This document shows, piece by piece, positions 16,466 to 24,999 of a stretch of 64,000 nt of DNA (the stretch's first letter is position 1; the number at the start of each line of letters is the position of its first letter). Source of the stretch: UBA3700 sp963592135 (GTDB taxonomy: Bacteria; Bacillota; Clostridia; Christensenellales; UBA3700); assembly GCA_963592135.1 (NCBI GenBank), contig CAVAVP010000031.1, forward strand, positions 1 through 64,000. Reading direction: 5' to 3'. Both the position numbers and the translations under genes were made by a program. The notes under the pieces are model-generated. The model had not been told where the DNA came from. It searched no databases and saw only the letters and a list, made by a program, of their open reading frames with translations.

Positions 16466-17974
16466 ATGGCAGAATTTATTAATGAGCCTTCTCATACTTT
16501 TGATGAGTATCTTTTAATTCCAGGTTATTCTTCAAGTGAATGTATTCCGACAAATGTTTCACTAAAAACTCCACTAGTAAAATTTAGAAAAGGACAAGAA
16601 GAGCCTGCAATTTCACTAAACATCCCAATGGCTTCTGCAATCATGCAATCCGTATCTGGAGAAAAATTGGCAATAGCTTTAGCGGCCGAAGGTGGTTGCT
16701 CATTTATCTATGGAGCTCAAACAATTGAAAGTGAAGCTGCAATGGTAAAAAGAGTTAAAAGTTATAAAGCCGGATTTGTAAAATGTGAATCAAATATTAA
16801 ACAAGATCAAACTCTTCAAGATATATTAGATTTAAAAGAAAAAACAGGACATACAACAATAGCAGTTACTGAAGATGGAACTTCTAATGGAAAATTATTA
16901 GGAATAGTAACAGATAGAGATTATAGAGTTTCAAGAATGTCTTTAGATACTAAAGTTTCTACTTTTATGACTCCATTTGACAAATTAGTATACGCTTATG
17001 AAGGTGTAACACTAAAAGAAGCAAATGATATTATTTGGGAACATAAGTTAAATGTACTTCCGGTTATTTCTAAAGAAGGAAATCTTTTATATATGGTATT
17101 TAGAAAAGATTACGATAACCATAAAAATAATCCAAATGAATTACTTGATTCTTCAAAAAGATATGTAGTCGGTGCTGGTATTAATACAAGAGATTACGCA
17201 GAGCGTGTTCCAGCTCTTGTTGATGCGGGTGTAGATATCGTTTGTATAGATTCGTCAGAAGGATTTTCTGAATGGCAAAAAATTACTATCGATTGGATTA
17301 GAAAGACTTATGGAGATAAAGTAAAAGTTGGAGCCGGTAATGTAGTTGATGCTAAGGGATTTAGATTCTTAGCAGAATGTGGTGCTGACTTTGTAAAAGT
17401 AGGTATAGGGGGCGGTTCTATTTGTATTACTCGTGAGACAAAGGGTATAGGAAGAGGACAAGCTACAGCATTAATTGATGTATGTAAGGCAAGAGATGAA
17501 TACTTTAAAGAAACAGGCATTTATGTTCCCGTATGTTCTGATGGTGGTATTGTTCATGATCACCACATTACTCTTGCATTAGCAATAGGCGCGGACTTTA
17601 TTATGCTTGGCAGATATTTTGCTAGATTTGACGAGTCTCCAACGGAAAAAATTAACATCGCTGGAAACTACTATAAAGAATATTGGGGCGAGGGTTCAAA
17701 TAGAGCAAGAAACTGGCAAAGATACGATTTAGGAGGAGCAAAGAAACTTTCATTTGAAGAAGGTGTTGATTCTTATGTTCCTTATGCAGGTTCTTTAAAA
17801 GATAATGTTAGTATGACGCTATCTAAGGTAAAATCAACAATGTGTAATTGCGGAGCATTAACAATTCCAGAATTACAAGAAAAAGCTGTATTAACATTAG
17901 TTTCAGCTACATCTATATTAGAAGGTGGAGCTCATGATGTTATTCAAAAAAATAAGAGTGGTACTATTAAATAG
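16466..17974 (+). CDS. guaB: inosine-5'-monophosphate dehydrogenase
   Basis: The 502-residue enzyme oxidises IMP to XMP, the first committed step to GMP. The catalytic Cys lies in GIGGGSICITRE, the NAD/IMP loops in SDGGIVHDHH and GADFIMLGRYFA, and the mobile-flap Arg-Tyr in NWQRYD. A CBS pair sits between residues ~95 and 220 (AVTEDGTSNGKLLGIVTDRD, NVLPVISKEGNLLYMVFRKD). The ATG at 16466 has AAAGGAG 8 nt upstream; the longer TTG frame beginning at 16409 has none. The N-terminus (EPSHTFDEYLLIPGYSS) and the GGGS catalytic loop differ from the usual GPGS bacterial form and recall the trichomonad enzyme. Confidence 0.93.
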   Translation: MAEFINEPSHTFDEYLLIPGYSSSECIPTNVSLKTPLVKFRKGQEEPAISLNIPMASAIMQSVSGEKLAIALAAEGGCSFIYGAQTIESEAAMVKRVKSYKAGFVKCESNIKQDQTLQDILDLKEKTGHTTIAVTEDGTSNGKLLGIVTDRDYRVSRMSLDTKVSTFMTPFDKLVYAYEGVTLKEANDIIWEHKLNVLPVISKEGNLLYMVFRKDYDNHKNNPNELLDSSKRYVVGAGINTRDYAERVPALVDAGVDIVCIDSSEGFSEWQKITIDWIRKTYGDKVKVGAGNVVDAKGFRFLAECGADFVKVGIGGGSICITRETKGIGRGQATALIDVCKARDEYFKETGIYVPVCSDGGIVHDHHITLALAIGADFIMLGRYFARFDESPTEKINIAGNYYKEYWGEGSNRARNWQRYDLGGAKKLSFEEGVDSYVPYAGSLKDNVSMTLSKVKSTMCNCGALTIPELQEKAVLTLVSATSILEGGAHDVIQKNKSGTIK

Positions 17975-17986
17975 TTAAAAAATCTT

Positions 17987-18014
17987 TTGAGAGCTTGCTT
18001 CAATATGATATAAT
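17987..18014 (+). promoter_or_regulatory. promoter of the purine operon
   Basis: TTGAGA (17987-17992), 16-nt spacer, then a perfect TATAAT (18009-18014). The expected start site is just ahead of the ZTP riboswitch. Confidence 0.7.
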
Positions 18015-18029
18015 CATATTACAATAAGA

Positions 18030-18116
18030 TTTCTGTTACTGACGGATTAGTGGAGTACCACATGGGAGCAGAAAAATATAATTAGAAAGAGAAACTTTCA
18101 GCCGACCGTCTGGGCG
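18030..18116 (+). ncRNA. ZTP (pfl) riboswitch
   Basis: The conserved pfl-motif elements are visible: ACTGACGG, then GTGGAGTACCAC with TGGGAGCA, a variable linker, and finally GCCGACCGTCTGGGCG near the 3' end. This RNA binds the purine intermediates ZTP/ZMP and normally turns on folate and purine genes when 10-formyl-THF is short. It sits ahead of purE, a classic location. Confidence 0.92.
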
Positions 18117-18150
18117 CACATATCTATAAGAAGATAGGTGCGCCCTTTTT
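18112..18150 (+). terminator. expression-platform terminator of the ZTP riboswitch
   Basis: GGGCGCAC and GTGCGCCC form a strong stem continued by TATCT/AGATA, followed by TTTTT. The 5' arm shares the CTGGGCG of the aptamer, so ligand-bound and terminated folds exclude each other. Confidence 0.92.
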
Positions 18151-18170
18151 GATTTTTAAGGAGGATAAAA

Positions 18171-18665
18171 ATGAAAAAAGTTGGAATTATTATGGGTAGT
18201 GATAGTGATCTTCCTATAGTTAAAAAAGCTATAGATCAATTAAAAGCATTAGAAATTCCTTTTGAAGTACATGTATATTCAGCTCATAGAACACCTGAAG
18301 AGGCAAGGGATTTTGCAATTAATGCTAGAAAGAATAACTTTGCCGTAATTATAGCAGCTGCTGGCATGGCAGCTCACTTAGCAGGAGTTATTGCTGCAAA
18401 TACAACACTTCCCGTTATAGGAATTCCTTGTAAGAGCACTAATTTAGATGGATTAGACGCACTTTTAGCTACAGTCCAAATGCCAAGTGGTATACCAGTT
18501 GCTACAGTAGCTATAGATGGTGCTAAAAATGCGGCACTTTTAGCTGCACAAATAATGGCGGTTGAAGATGCATTGTTAGCTAATAAATTAGATGAATTAA
18601 GACAAGAAGGGTTAGAAACAATATTAAAAAAGAATTTAATGGTAGAAAAAGAGTTTAACAAATAA
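18171..18665 (+). CDS. purE: N5-carboxyaminoimidazole ribonucleotide mutase
   Basis: The 164-residue class I PurE has GSDSDLP near the N-terminus and SAHRTPE with the catalytic His, then AAAGMAAHLAGV and GLDALLATVQMPSGIPVATVA. It converts N5-CAIR to CAIR. Its partner PurK is not in this window. A perfect AAGGAGG lies 8 nt before the ATG. It is the first gene of the pur operon behind the ZTP riboswitch. Confidence 0.96.
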   Translation: MKKVGIIMGSDSDLPIVKKAIDQLKALEIPFEVHVYSAHRTPEEARDFAINARKNNFAVIIAAAGMAAHLAGVIAANTTLPVIGIPCKSTNLDGLDALLATVQMPSGIPVATVAIDGAKNAALLAAQIMAVEDALLANKLDELRQEGLETILKKNLMVEKEFNK

Positions 18666-18698
18666 CATATCTCAATAAAACTTATAGGAGAGTTTTGT

Positions 18699-20129
18699 AT
18701 GTCAAATATTCATGAAGAATGTGGTGTTTTTGGAATATATTCGCCAGTAGTAAAAAATGTGTCATTACTTACCTATTATGGTCTTTTTGCTTTGCAACAT
18801 AGGGGTCAAGAAGCTGCAGGAATTGTTGTTAATGATGATGGCATTTTTAGAACACATAAAGATGTAGGATTAGTTTCAGATATTTTTAAAAAGGATGTTT
18901 TGGAGCAATTAGGACAAGGCAGTATCGCTATAGGTCATTGCAGATATGCCACAACGGGCGCTGGAAAGAGAGAGAATGCTCAGCCAATGGTCGTAAACCA
19001 TTTAAAAGGAAATGTTGCTATTGCTCATAATGGCAATTTAGTTAATTCTTATGAACTTAGAAAAGCTCTTGAAGAGGAAGGAAGTATATTTCATACAACT
19101 TCAGATACAGAGGTTATTTCATATTATTTAATAAAATCTAGAGTTCATACACATACAATTGAAGAAGCTGTTTTGGAGATGATGGAAAAAATAGAAGGGG
19201 CATACTCATTGGTTATAATGTCACCAACAAAACTAGTTGCCGCTAGAGATAAACATGGGTTTAGACCTTTATGTTATGGAGTAACTCAGGATGGTTCATA
19301 TGTTGTTGCTTCTGAAAGTTGTGCATTGGATACGGTTGGAGCAACCAAAGTAAGAGAAATAAATCCAGGAGAAGTTGTTGTATTTTCAAAAGATGGTGTT
19401 AAAAGTTTTTATGCAAAAACAAAAGCACCTAAGACTTTCTGTATATTTGAATATCTATATTTTGCAAGACCAGATTCAGAGATAGATGGTTGTTGTGTTC
19501 ATAATGCAAGACAAAAAGCAGGAGAGTTCTTAGCTGATATGTATCCGATTAAGGCAGATATAGTTATAGGGGTTCCAGACTCTGGACTTGATGCTGCATT
19601 AGGTTATTCTAAAAAATCTGGAATACCTTATGAAATTGGTTTTATAAAAAATAAATATATAGGAAGAACATTTATAGCACCAGCTCAAAGTCTAAGAGAA
19701 GAGGGCGTAAAGATAAAACTAAATGTTATTAAATCAGTAATTAAGGGTAAGAGAGTTATCTTAGTTGATGACTCAATAGTTAGAGGAACGACATCTGCAA
19801 AGATAGTTAAATCTTTAAGAGATGCTGGTGCGAAAGAAGTTCATTTATTATCTTCAGCACCTATGTTTTTAAATCCTTGTTACTATGGAACAGATATAGA
19901 TTCAAGGGAAAATTTAATAGCTTGCAATAATACACTAGATGAAATGACAAAAATGATAGGTGTGGACTCTCTTGGGTTTTTAAGTGTAGAGAAGGCAGTT
20001 CAAATTTCAGGAACTGATGGAAAGGAAATGTGTTCAGCTTGTTTTGATGGCAAGTATCCAACATATGAACCTGTTGTTGCTGAACATAATAAACTAGAAA
20101 CTAAATTAAGTGAAATAAATAAAAAATAA
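18699..20129 (+). CDS. purF: amidophosphoribosyltransferase
   Basis: The 476-residue enzyme forms phosphoribosylamine from PRPP and glutamine. The short propeptide MSNIHEE precedes the N-terminal nucleophile Cys8 in CGVFGIYS. The glutaminase domain has GHCRYATTG and AHNGNLVN. The PRTase domain has the PRPP motif VILVDDSIVRGTTS. Cys residues in CIFEYLYFARPDS, in the PCYYG context and in CSACFDG suit the [4Fe-4S] maturation type seen in Bacillus. It is the second gene of the operon. Confidence 0.97.
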   Translation: MSNIHEECGVFGIYSPVVKNVSLLTYYGLFALQHRGQEAAGIVVNDDGIFRTHKDVGLVSDIFKKDVLEQLGQGSIAIGHCRYATTGAGKRENAQPMVVNHLKGNVAIAHNGNLVNSYELRKALEEEGSIFHTTSDTEVISYYLIKSRVHTHTIEEAVLEMMEKIEGAYSLVIMSPTKLVAARDKHGFRPLCYGVTQDGSYVVASESCALDTVGATKVREINPGEVVVFSKDGVKSFYAKTKAPKTFCIFEYLYFARPDSEIDGCCVHNARQKAGEFLADMYPIKADIVIGVPDSGLDAALGYSKKSGIPYEIGFIKNKYIGRTFIAPAQSLREEGVKIKLNVIKSVIKGKRVILVDDSIVRGTTSAKIVKSLRDAGAKEVHLLSSAPMFLNPCYYGTDIDSRENLIACNNTLDEMTKMIGVDSLGFLSVEKAVQISGTDGKEMCSACFDGKYPTYEPVVAEHNKLETKLSEINKK

Positions 20130-20139
20130 AGGAGCATTT

Positions 20140-21183
20140 ATGGTAGAAAAAAGTTTTTCAGAAAGCTATAAACAAGCAGGAGTAGATATTACAGCAGGAT
20201 ATAAGGCTGTAGAATTAATGAAGAAGCATATTGCTAAGACTATGGTTGATGCATCAAGTGCAGACATTGGTGGTTTTGGTGGATTATTTGCTTTAGATTT
20301 AAAAGGTTATGAAAACCCAATTTTAGTTTCAGGAACCGATGGAGTTGGAACTAAATTAAAGATGGCATTTTTAATGGATAAGCACGATACTGTTGGAATA
20401 GATTGTGTAGCGATGTGTGTTAATGATGTTATTTGTGTTGGTGCTAAACCTTTATTTTTCTTAGACTACATTGCATGTGGTAAAAATGTTCCTGAAAAAA
20501 TCGAAAGTATAGTTAAAGGTATTTGTGATGGCTGTGTACAAGCTGGTAGTGCTCTTGTTGGAGGAGAGACAGCAGAGATGCCAGGTTTTTATCCAATAGA
20601 CGAATACGATTTAGCGGGATTTTCAGTAGGTATTGTAGATAAAAAAGATGTAATAGATAAAACAAAAATGAAGGAAGGAGATGTTATGATCGCACTTCCA
20701 TCCTCAGGCGTTCACTCAAATGGTTTTTCTTTAGTTAGAAAAGTATTTAATGTAGAATCTAATGATATTAAAACTCCACTTGAAGAATTGGGTGGAAAAT
20801 CATTAGGTGAAACATTGCTTACTCCAACAAAAATATATGTAAAACCAATGCTTGAATTATTTAAAGAAATAAAAGTAAAAGGTGTTTCGCATATAACAGG
20901 CGGAGGTTTTTATGAAAATATGCCAAGATCTATACCAAAAGGGTTAGGCGTAAAAATTAAGAAAGAAGATGTTAAGATTCTGCCAATCTTTAAACTAATT
21001 CAAAAGGTTGGAAATATAAATGACCATGATATGTTCAATACATTTAATATGGGAGTAGGAATGAGTGTTGTTGTGGATAAAAATGATGCAAATAAGGCTT
21101 TAGAAATCTTACATAAAAATGGGGAAGACGCATATATAATAGGTGAAATTGTAAAATCTGATGATGGAGTAATTCTATGCTAA
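20140..21183 (+). CDS. purM: phosphoribosylformylglycinamidine cyclo-ligase (AIR synthetase)
   Basis: The 347-residue ATP-dependent enzyme closes FGAM to AIR. Typical signatures are YKQAGVDITAGYKAVELMK, SGTDGVGTKLKMAF (ATP/Mg site), GIDCVAMCVNDVICVGAKPLFFLDY, GGETAEMPGFY and HITGGGFYENMPR. It starts 10 nt after purF behind a GGAG box and overlaps purN by 7 nt. Confidence 0.97.
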   Translation: MVEKSFSESYKQAGVDITAGYKAVELMKKHIAKTMVDASSADIGGFGGLFALDLKGYENPILVSGTDGVGTKLKMAFLMDKHDTVGIDCVAMCVNDVICVGAKPLFFLDYIACGKNVPEKIESIVKGICDGCVQAGSALVGGETAEMPGFYPIDEYDLAGFSVGIVDKKDVIDKTKMKEGDVMIALPSSGVHSNGFSLVRKVFNVESNDIKTPLEELGGKSLGETLLTPTKIYVKPMLELFKEIKVKGVSHITGGGFYENMPRSIPKGLGVKIKKEDVKILPIFKLIQKVGNINDHDMFNTFNMGVGMSVVVDKNDANKALEILHKNGEDAYIIGEIVKSDDGVILC

Positions 21184-21800
21184 ATAAAAAGATTAGAATA
21201 GCAGTATTTGTGTCTGGTGGTGGAACTAATTTGCAAGCATTAATTGATGCCCAAAAATCTGAGATAATTAAAAGCGGAGAAATTGTACTTGTTATATCTA
21301 ATAAAGAAAATGCTTTTGCGCTTAAAAGAGCAGAATTAAATAATATAAAAGCAGTAACTATTGTAAAAGATAGAGAGGAAACTGTAGACTCATTTGAAAA
21401 CAAAATTCTAAAGTGCTTAGAGGAAAATAATATAGAGTTTATAGTATTTGCAGGTTTTTTGGCTATATTAACTGAAAGAATAACAAGAAAATATTCAAAT
21501 AGAATCATTAATATTCATCCATCATTAATTCCATCGTTTTGTGGTAAAGGATACTATGGCCTTAAAGTTCATGAATCAGCTTTAAATTACGGAGTTAAAG
21601 TAACTGGTGCAACTGTACATTTTGTAAATGAAGTTGCCGATGGCGGAAAAATTATTGCTCAAAAAGCTGTTTATATAAAAGAAGGTGATACTCCTGAAAT
21701 TCTTCAAAAAAGAGTAATGGAAGAGGCTGAATGGGTATTACTTCCAAAAGCAACAGAAGATATTTGTAAAAAATTATTGGAGGAAAAAAATGAAGGTTAA
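21177..21800 (+). CDS. purN: phosphoribosylglycinamide formyltransferase
   Basis: The 207-residue protein transfers the formyl group of 10-formyl-THF to GAR. It shows the N-terminal VFVSGGGTNLQALI, the catalytic Asn/His in NIHPSLIPSFCGKG and the Asp in VADGGKII. Length is normal. The ATG overlaps the purM stop (ATGCTAA) and the 3' end overlaps the next gene by 11 nt, so translation is coupled on both sides. Confidence 0.95.
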   Translation: MLNKKIRIAVFVSGGGTNLQALIDAQKSEIIKSGEIVLVISNKENAFALKRAELNNIKAVTIVKDREETVDSFENKILKCLEENNIEFIVFAGFLAILTERITRKYSNRIINIHPSLIPSFCGKGYYGLKVHESALNYGVKVTGATVHFVNEVADGGKIIAQKAVYIKEGDTPEILQKRVMEEAEWVLLPKATEDICKKLLEEKNEG

Positions 21801-22518
21801 AAATATATACAAAATTAATACTTTTAAAAAATTAGTAAAAGGAAACTCTTATGTTGGGAGAGGAATAATCTCTGGATTATCTAAAGATGGTAAAAATGCT
21901 GTGGCTGCTTATTTTATTATGGGTAGATCTGCAAACTCTAGAAATAGAATATTTGTTGAGGAAAATAATGTTGTATATACAAAACCTTTTGATGAATCTA
22001 AAGTTGAAGATCCAAGTTTGATTATTTATGCAGCTGTTAGAGAATATAAAAAAAACTTAATCTTTACAAATGGGGATCAAACAGACACAATTGTCCAAGG
22101 GCTAAAAGAAGGTAAATCTTTTTTAGATGCTCTAAAGAGTAGAAAATTTGAACCAGATTTTCCAAATTTAACTCCAAGAATCTCAGCTATTCAAAATTTA
22201 GATAAAGATTTTTCATATAGTTTAAGTATCTTGAAAAGTGCAGATAATGAGGGAAGTGCTTGTAATAGATATTTATTTGACTTTGAGCCAATAAAAGGTG
22301 TTGGTCATTTTATACATACATATGTGTGTGATGGTAACCCTATACCAACATTTCAAGGAGAACCTGAAAGGGTTTTAATACCTAACAATATTGACTCTTT
22401 CACAAACGATATTTGGAATTCATTAGACGAAAACAATAAAATTTCTCTATATGTTAGATATACAAATCTAAAGACAGGTAGAAAAAAAGAAAGATTAATT
22501 AATAAAAATACTAAATAG
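21790..22518 (+). CDS. purO: IMP cyclohydrolase, PurO-like
   Basis: The 242-residue protein is unlike the PurH cyclohydrolase. It carries the archaeal PurO pattern YVGRGIISGLSKDGKN, AAYFIMGRSANSRNR and DPSLIIYAA, followed by a region with TPRISA and GVGHFIHTY. It should close FAICAR to IMP as the last step of de novo purine synthesis. It overlaps purN by 11 nt with GGAGG ahead and is followed 8 nt later by a stand-alone AICAR formyltransferase, which supplies the preceding step. Confidence 0.88.
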   Translation: MKVKNIYKINTFKKLVKGNSYVGRGIISGLSKDGKNAVAAYFIMGRSANSRNRIFVEENNVVYTKPFDESKVEDPSLIIYAAVREYKKNLIFTNGDQTDTIVQGLKEGKSFLDALKSRKFEPDFPNLTPRISAIQNLDKDFSYSLSILKSADNEGSACNRYLFDFEPIKGVGHFIHTYVCDGNPIPTFQGEPERVLIPNNIDSFTNDIWNSLDENNKISLYVRYTNLKTGRKKERLINKNTK

Positions 22519-22526
22519 GAGTATAT

Positions 22527-23714
22527 ATGAACGAATTAGAATTAAAGTATGGTTGTAACCCTAATCAGAAGCCAGCAAGAATATATATGGCAAATGGTAA
22601 TGATTTACCAATTGAAGTGCTAAATGGTAAGCCTGGTTATATTAATTTTTTAGATGCATTTAATTCATGGCAGTTAGTAAAAGAATTAAAACAAGCAACA
22701 GGCATGTGTGCTGCTACATCGTTTAAGCATGTATCTCCAACATCTGCTGCGGTAGGTAAGATATTGCCTGAAAAATTAAAAAAAGCATGTTTTGTTGATG
22801 ATATTGAAAAACTAGATAACTCACCTCTTGCTTGTGCTTACGCAAGAGCAAGAGGAACAGATAGAATGTCTTCTTTTGGTGATTGGATTGCACTATCTGA
22901 TGTTTGTGATTTAACAACTGCTCAAATTATAACAAGAGAAGTATCTGATGGAATAATTGCTCCTGGATATGATGATGATGCATTAGAACTTTTAAAAACA
23001 AAAAGAAAAGGTACTTATAATATAGTTAAGGTTGATCCTAATTATGTTCCAGAAGAAAAAGAGACTAAGCAAGTTTTTGGAATAACATTTGAACAAGGTA
23101 GAAATAACTTTAAAATAGATAAATCCTTACTTGCAAATATTGTAACAAAAAATAAAGATTTGCCAGAAGATAAAGCAATAGATATGATTATTGCTTTAAT
23201 AACATTAAAATATACTCAATCAAATTCTGTATGTTTTACAGAAGATGGTCAAGCAATTGGCGTAGGTGCAGGTCAACAATCAAGAATTCACTGTACAAGA
23301 TTAGCTGCTTCAAAAGCCGATTTATGGCATTTAAGACAATCAGATAAAGTTTTATCTTTACAATTTGCTGATGGCGTAGGAAGGCCTGATATGAATAATA
23401 TTATAGATTTGTATTTATCTGATGTTGATTCTCAAGATGTTTTAACTGAAGGTGAATGGCAAAAGTATTTTAAGGTAAAACCAGAACCTTTCACAAGAGA
23501 GGAAAAAGATGAATATCTAAGTAAAATAACTGGTGTTACAATAGGTTCAGATGCATTTTTCCCATTTAGTGATAATATTGAAAAGGCTGCTAAAAGTGGC
23601 GTTAAATATGTAGTAGAGCCGGGTGGTTCTATTAGAGATTGTTTGGTAATTGAAGCTGCAGATAAACATGATATGGTTATGGCTTTTACTGGAATGAGAC
23701 TATTCCATCATTGA
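22527..23714 (+). CDS. stand-alone AICAR formyltransferase (PurH C-terminal type)
   Basis: The 395-residue protein corresponds only to the transformylase half of bifunctional PurH. It starts at LELKYGCNPNQKPARIY, which in PurH follows the cyclohydrolase domain, and has the catalytic Lys67-His68 pair in SFKHVSPTSAA. Further motifs are RARGTDRMSSFGDW, SNSVCFTEDGQAIGVGAGQQSR and GSDAFFPFSDNIEKA. It formylates AICAR with 10-formyl-THF. The MGS-like cyclohydrolase domain is absent and functionally replaced by the upstream PurO-like protein. Confidence 0.93.
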   Translation: MNELELKYGCNPNQKPARIYMANGNDLPIEVLNGKPGYINFLDAFNSWQLVKELKQATGMCAATSFKHVSPTSAAVGKILPEKLKKACFVDDIEKLDNSPLACAYARARGTDRMSSFGDWIALSDVCDLTTAQIITREVSDGIIAPGYDDDALELLKTKRKGTYNIVKVDPNYVPEEKETKQVFGITFEQGRNNFKIDKSLLANIVTKNKDLPEDKAIDMIIALITLKYTQSNSVCFTEDGQAIGVGAGQQSRIHCTRLAASKADLWHLRQSDKVLSLQFADGVGRPDMNNIIDLYLSDVDSQDVLTEGEWQKYFKVKPEPFTREEKDEYLSKITGVTIGSDAFFPFSDNIEKAAKSGVKYVVEPGGSIRDCLVIEAADKHDMVMAFTGMRLFHH

Positions 23715-23727
23715 TATAGAGGTTTAT

Positions 23728-24999
23728 ATGAATATATTAGTTGTAGGCGGCGGTGGAAGAGAACACGCCATTATAAAGGCAATAAAAAAGAATGACAAAG
23801 TAGAAAAAATTTTTGCACTTCCTGGAAATGGGGGTATTGCTCATGATGCAATTTGCGTAGATATTGGAGCAAAAGAATTAGATAAAATAGTAAAATTTGC
23901 GGTTAGTAATAAAATTGATTATGCTATTGTTGCTCCAGATGATCCACTTGCTCTTGGGCTAGTAGATATGTTAAATGAAAATAATATTCCTTGCTTTGGG
24001 CCAAGAAAAAATGCAGCAATTATTGAAGCATCAAAAGCATTTTCTAAAGATTTAATGAAAAAATATAATATACCAACTGCTAAATATGAAACATTTACAA
24101 ATAAAGATGAAGCTTTGAAATATTTAGAATCACAAGAGATGCCAATAGTTATTAAAGCAGATGGCTTAGCTTTAGGTAAAGGAGTAATTATAGCCGAAAA
24201 TTTAAAAGAAGCAAAAGATGCTGTAATTTCTATGATGGAAGATAAAGTTTTTGGAAATAGTGGCGATAGAATTGTTATAGAGGAATTTTTAACGGGCCCT
24301 GAGGTGTCTGTACTTTCTTTTACTGACGGAAAAGTTGTAAAACCTATGGTATCTTCTATGGATCATAAAAGAGCATTGGATTTTGATAAAGGGTTAAATA
24401 CAGGAGGTATGGGAACAATAGCTCCAAACCCTTATTACACTAAAGATATAGAAAAAGAATGTATGGAAAAAATATTTATTCCTACAATGAATGCTATGAA
24501 TAGTGAAGAAAGAACATTTAAAGGATGTCTATATTTTGGTTTAATGTTAACTAAAAATGGTCCAAAAGTTATTGAATATAATTGTAGATTTGGAGATCCT
24601 GAAACTCAAGTAGTGTTGCCTCTTTTGGAAAGTGATTTATTAACTATAATGATGGCCACGACAAACGGAACATTACAAGAGGTTGATGTAAAGTTTAAAA
24701 AAGGCTGTGCATGCTGTGTTGTAATGGCATCTAGTGGATATCCTCAAAAATATGAAAAGGGATTTAAACTATCTATTTCTGACGAAGTAATAGACTCAGT
24801 TTACGTAGCCGGAGCGAAATTTAATGATAAAAATGAATTGGTTACAAATGGTGGTAGAGTTTTAGGAGCAACAGCTGTGGCAAAAGATTTAAATAGCGCA
24901 ATTGTTGACGCATATAAATTAGTAGAAAAGATTCATTTTGATAATGCATATTATCGCCATGATATAGGACAAAAGGCACTTAAAGCGGAGGTAGAATAA
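23728..24999 (+). CDS. purD: phosphoribosylamine-glycine ligase (GAR synthetase)
   Basis: The 423-residue ATP-grasp enzyme joins glycine to phosphoribosylamine. It has the N-terminal VVGGGGREHAII, ATP-binding PIVIKADGLALGKGVIIA, the conserved DHKRALDFDKGLNTGGMGT and the Mg-binding EYNCRFGDPETQ. Length is normal. It follows the formyltransferase by 13 nt with a GAGG box and overlaps purL by one base (TAATG). Confidence 0.97.
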   Translation: MNILVVGGGGREHAIIKAIKKNDKVEKIFALPGNGGIAHDAICVDIGAKELDKIVKFAVSNKIDYAIVAPDDPLALGLVDMLNENNIPCFGPRKNAAIIEASKAFSKDLMKKYNIPTAKYETFTNKDEALKYLESQEMPIVIKADGLALGKGVIIAENLKEAKDAVISMMEDKVFGNSGDRIVIEEFLTGPEVSVLSFTDGKVVKPMVSSMDHKRALDFDKGLNTGGMGTIAPNPYYTKDIEKECMEKIFIPTMNAMNSEERTFKGCLYFGLMLTKNGPKVIEYNCRFGDPETQVVLPLLESDLLTIMMATTNGTLQEVDVKFKKGCACCVVMASSGYPQKYEKGFKLSISDEVIDSVYVAGAKFNDKNELVTNGGRVLGATAVAKDLNSAIVDAYKLVEKIHFDNAYYRHDIGQKALKAEVE

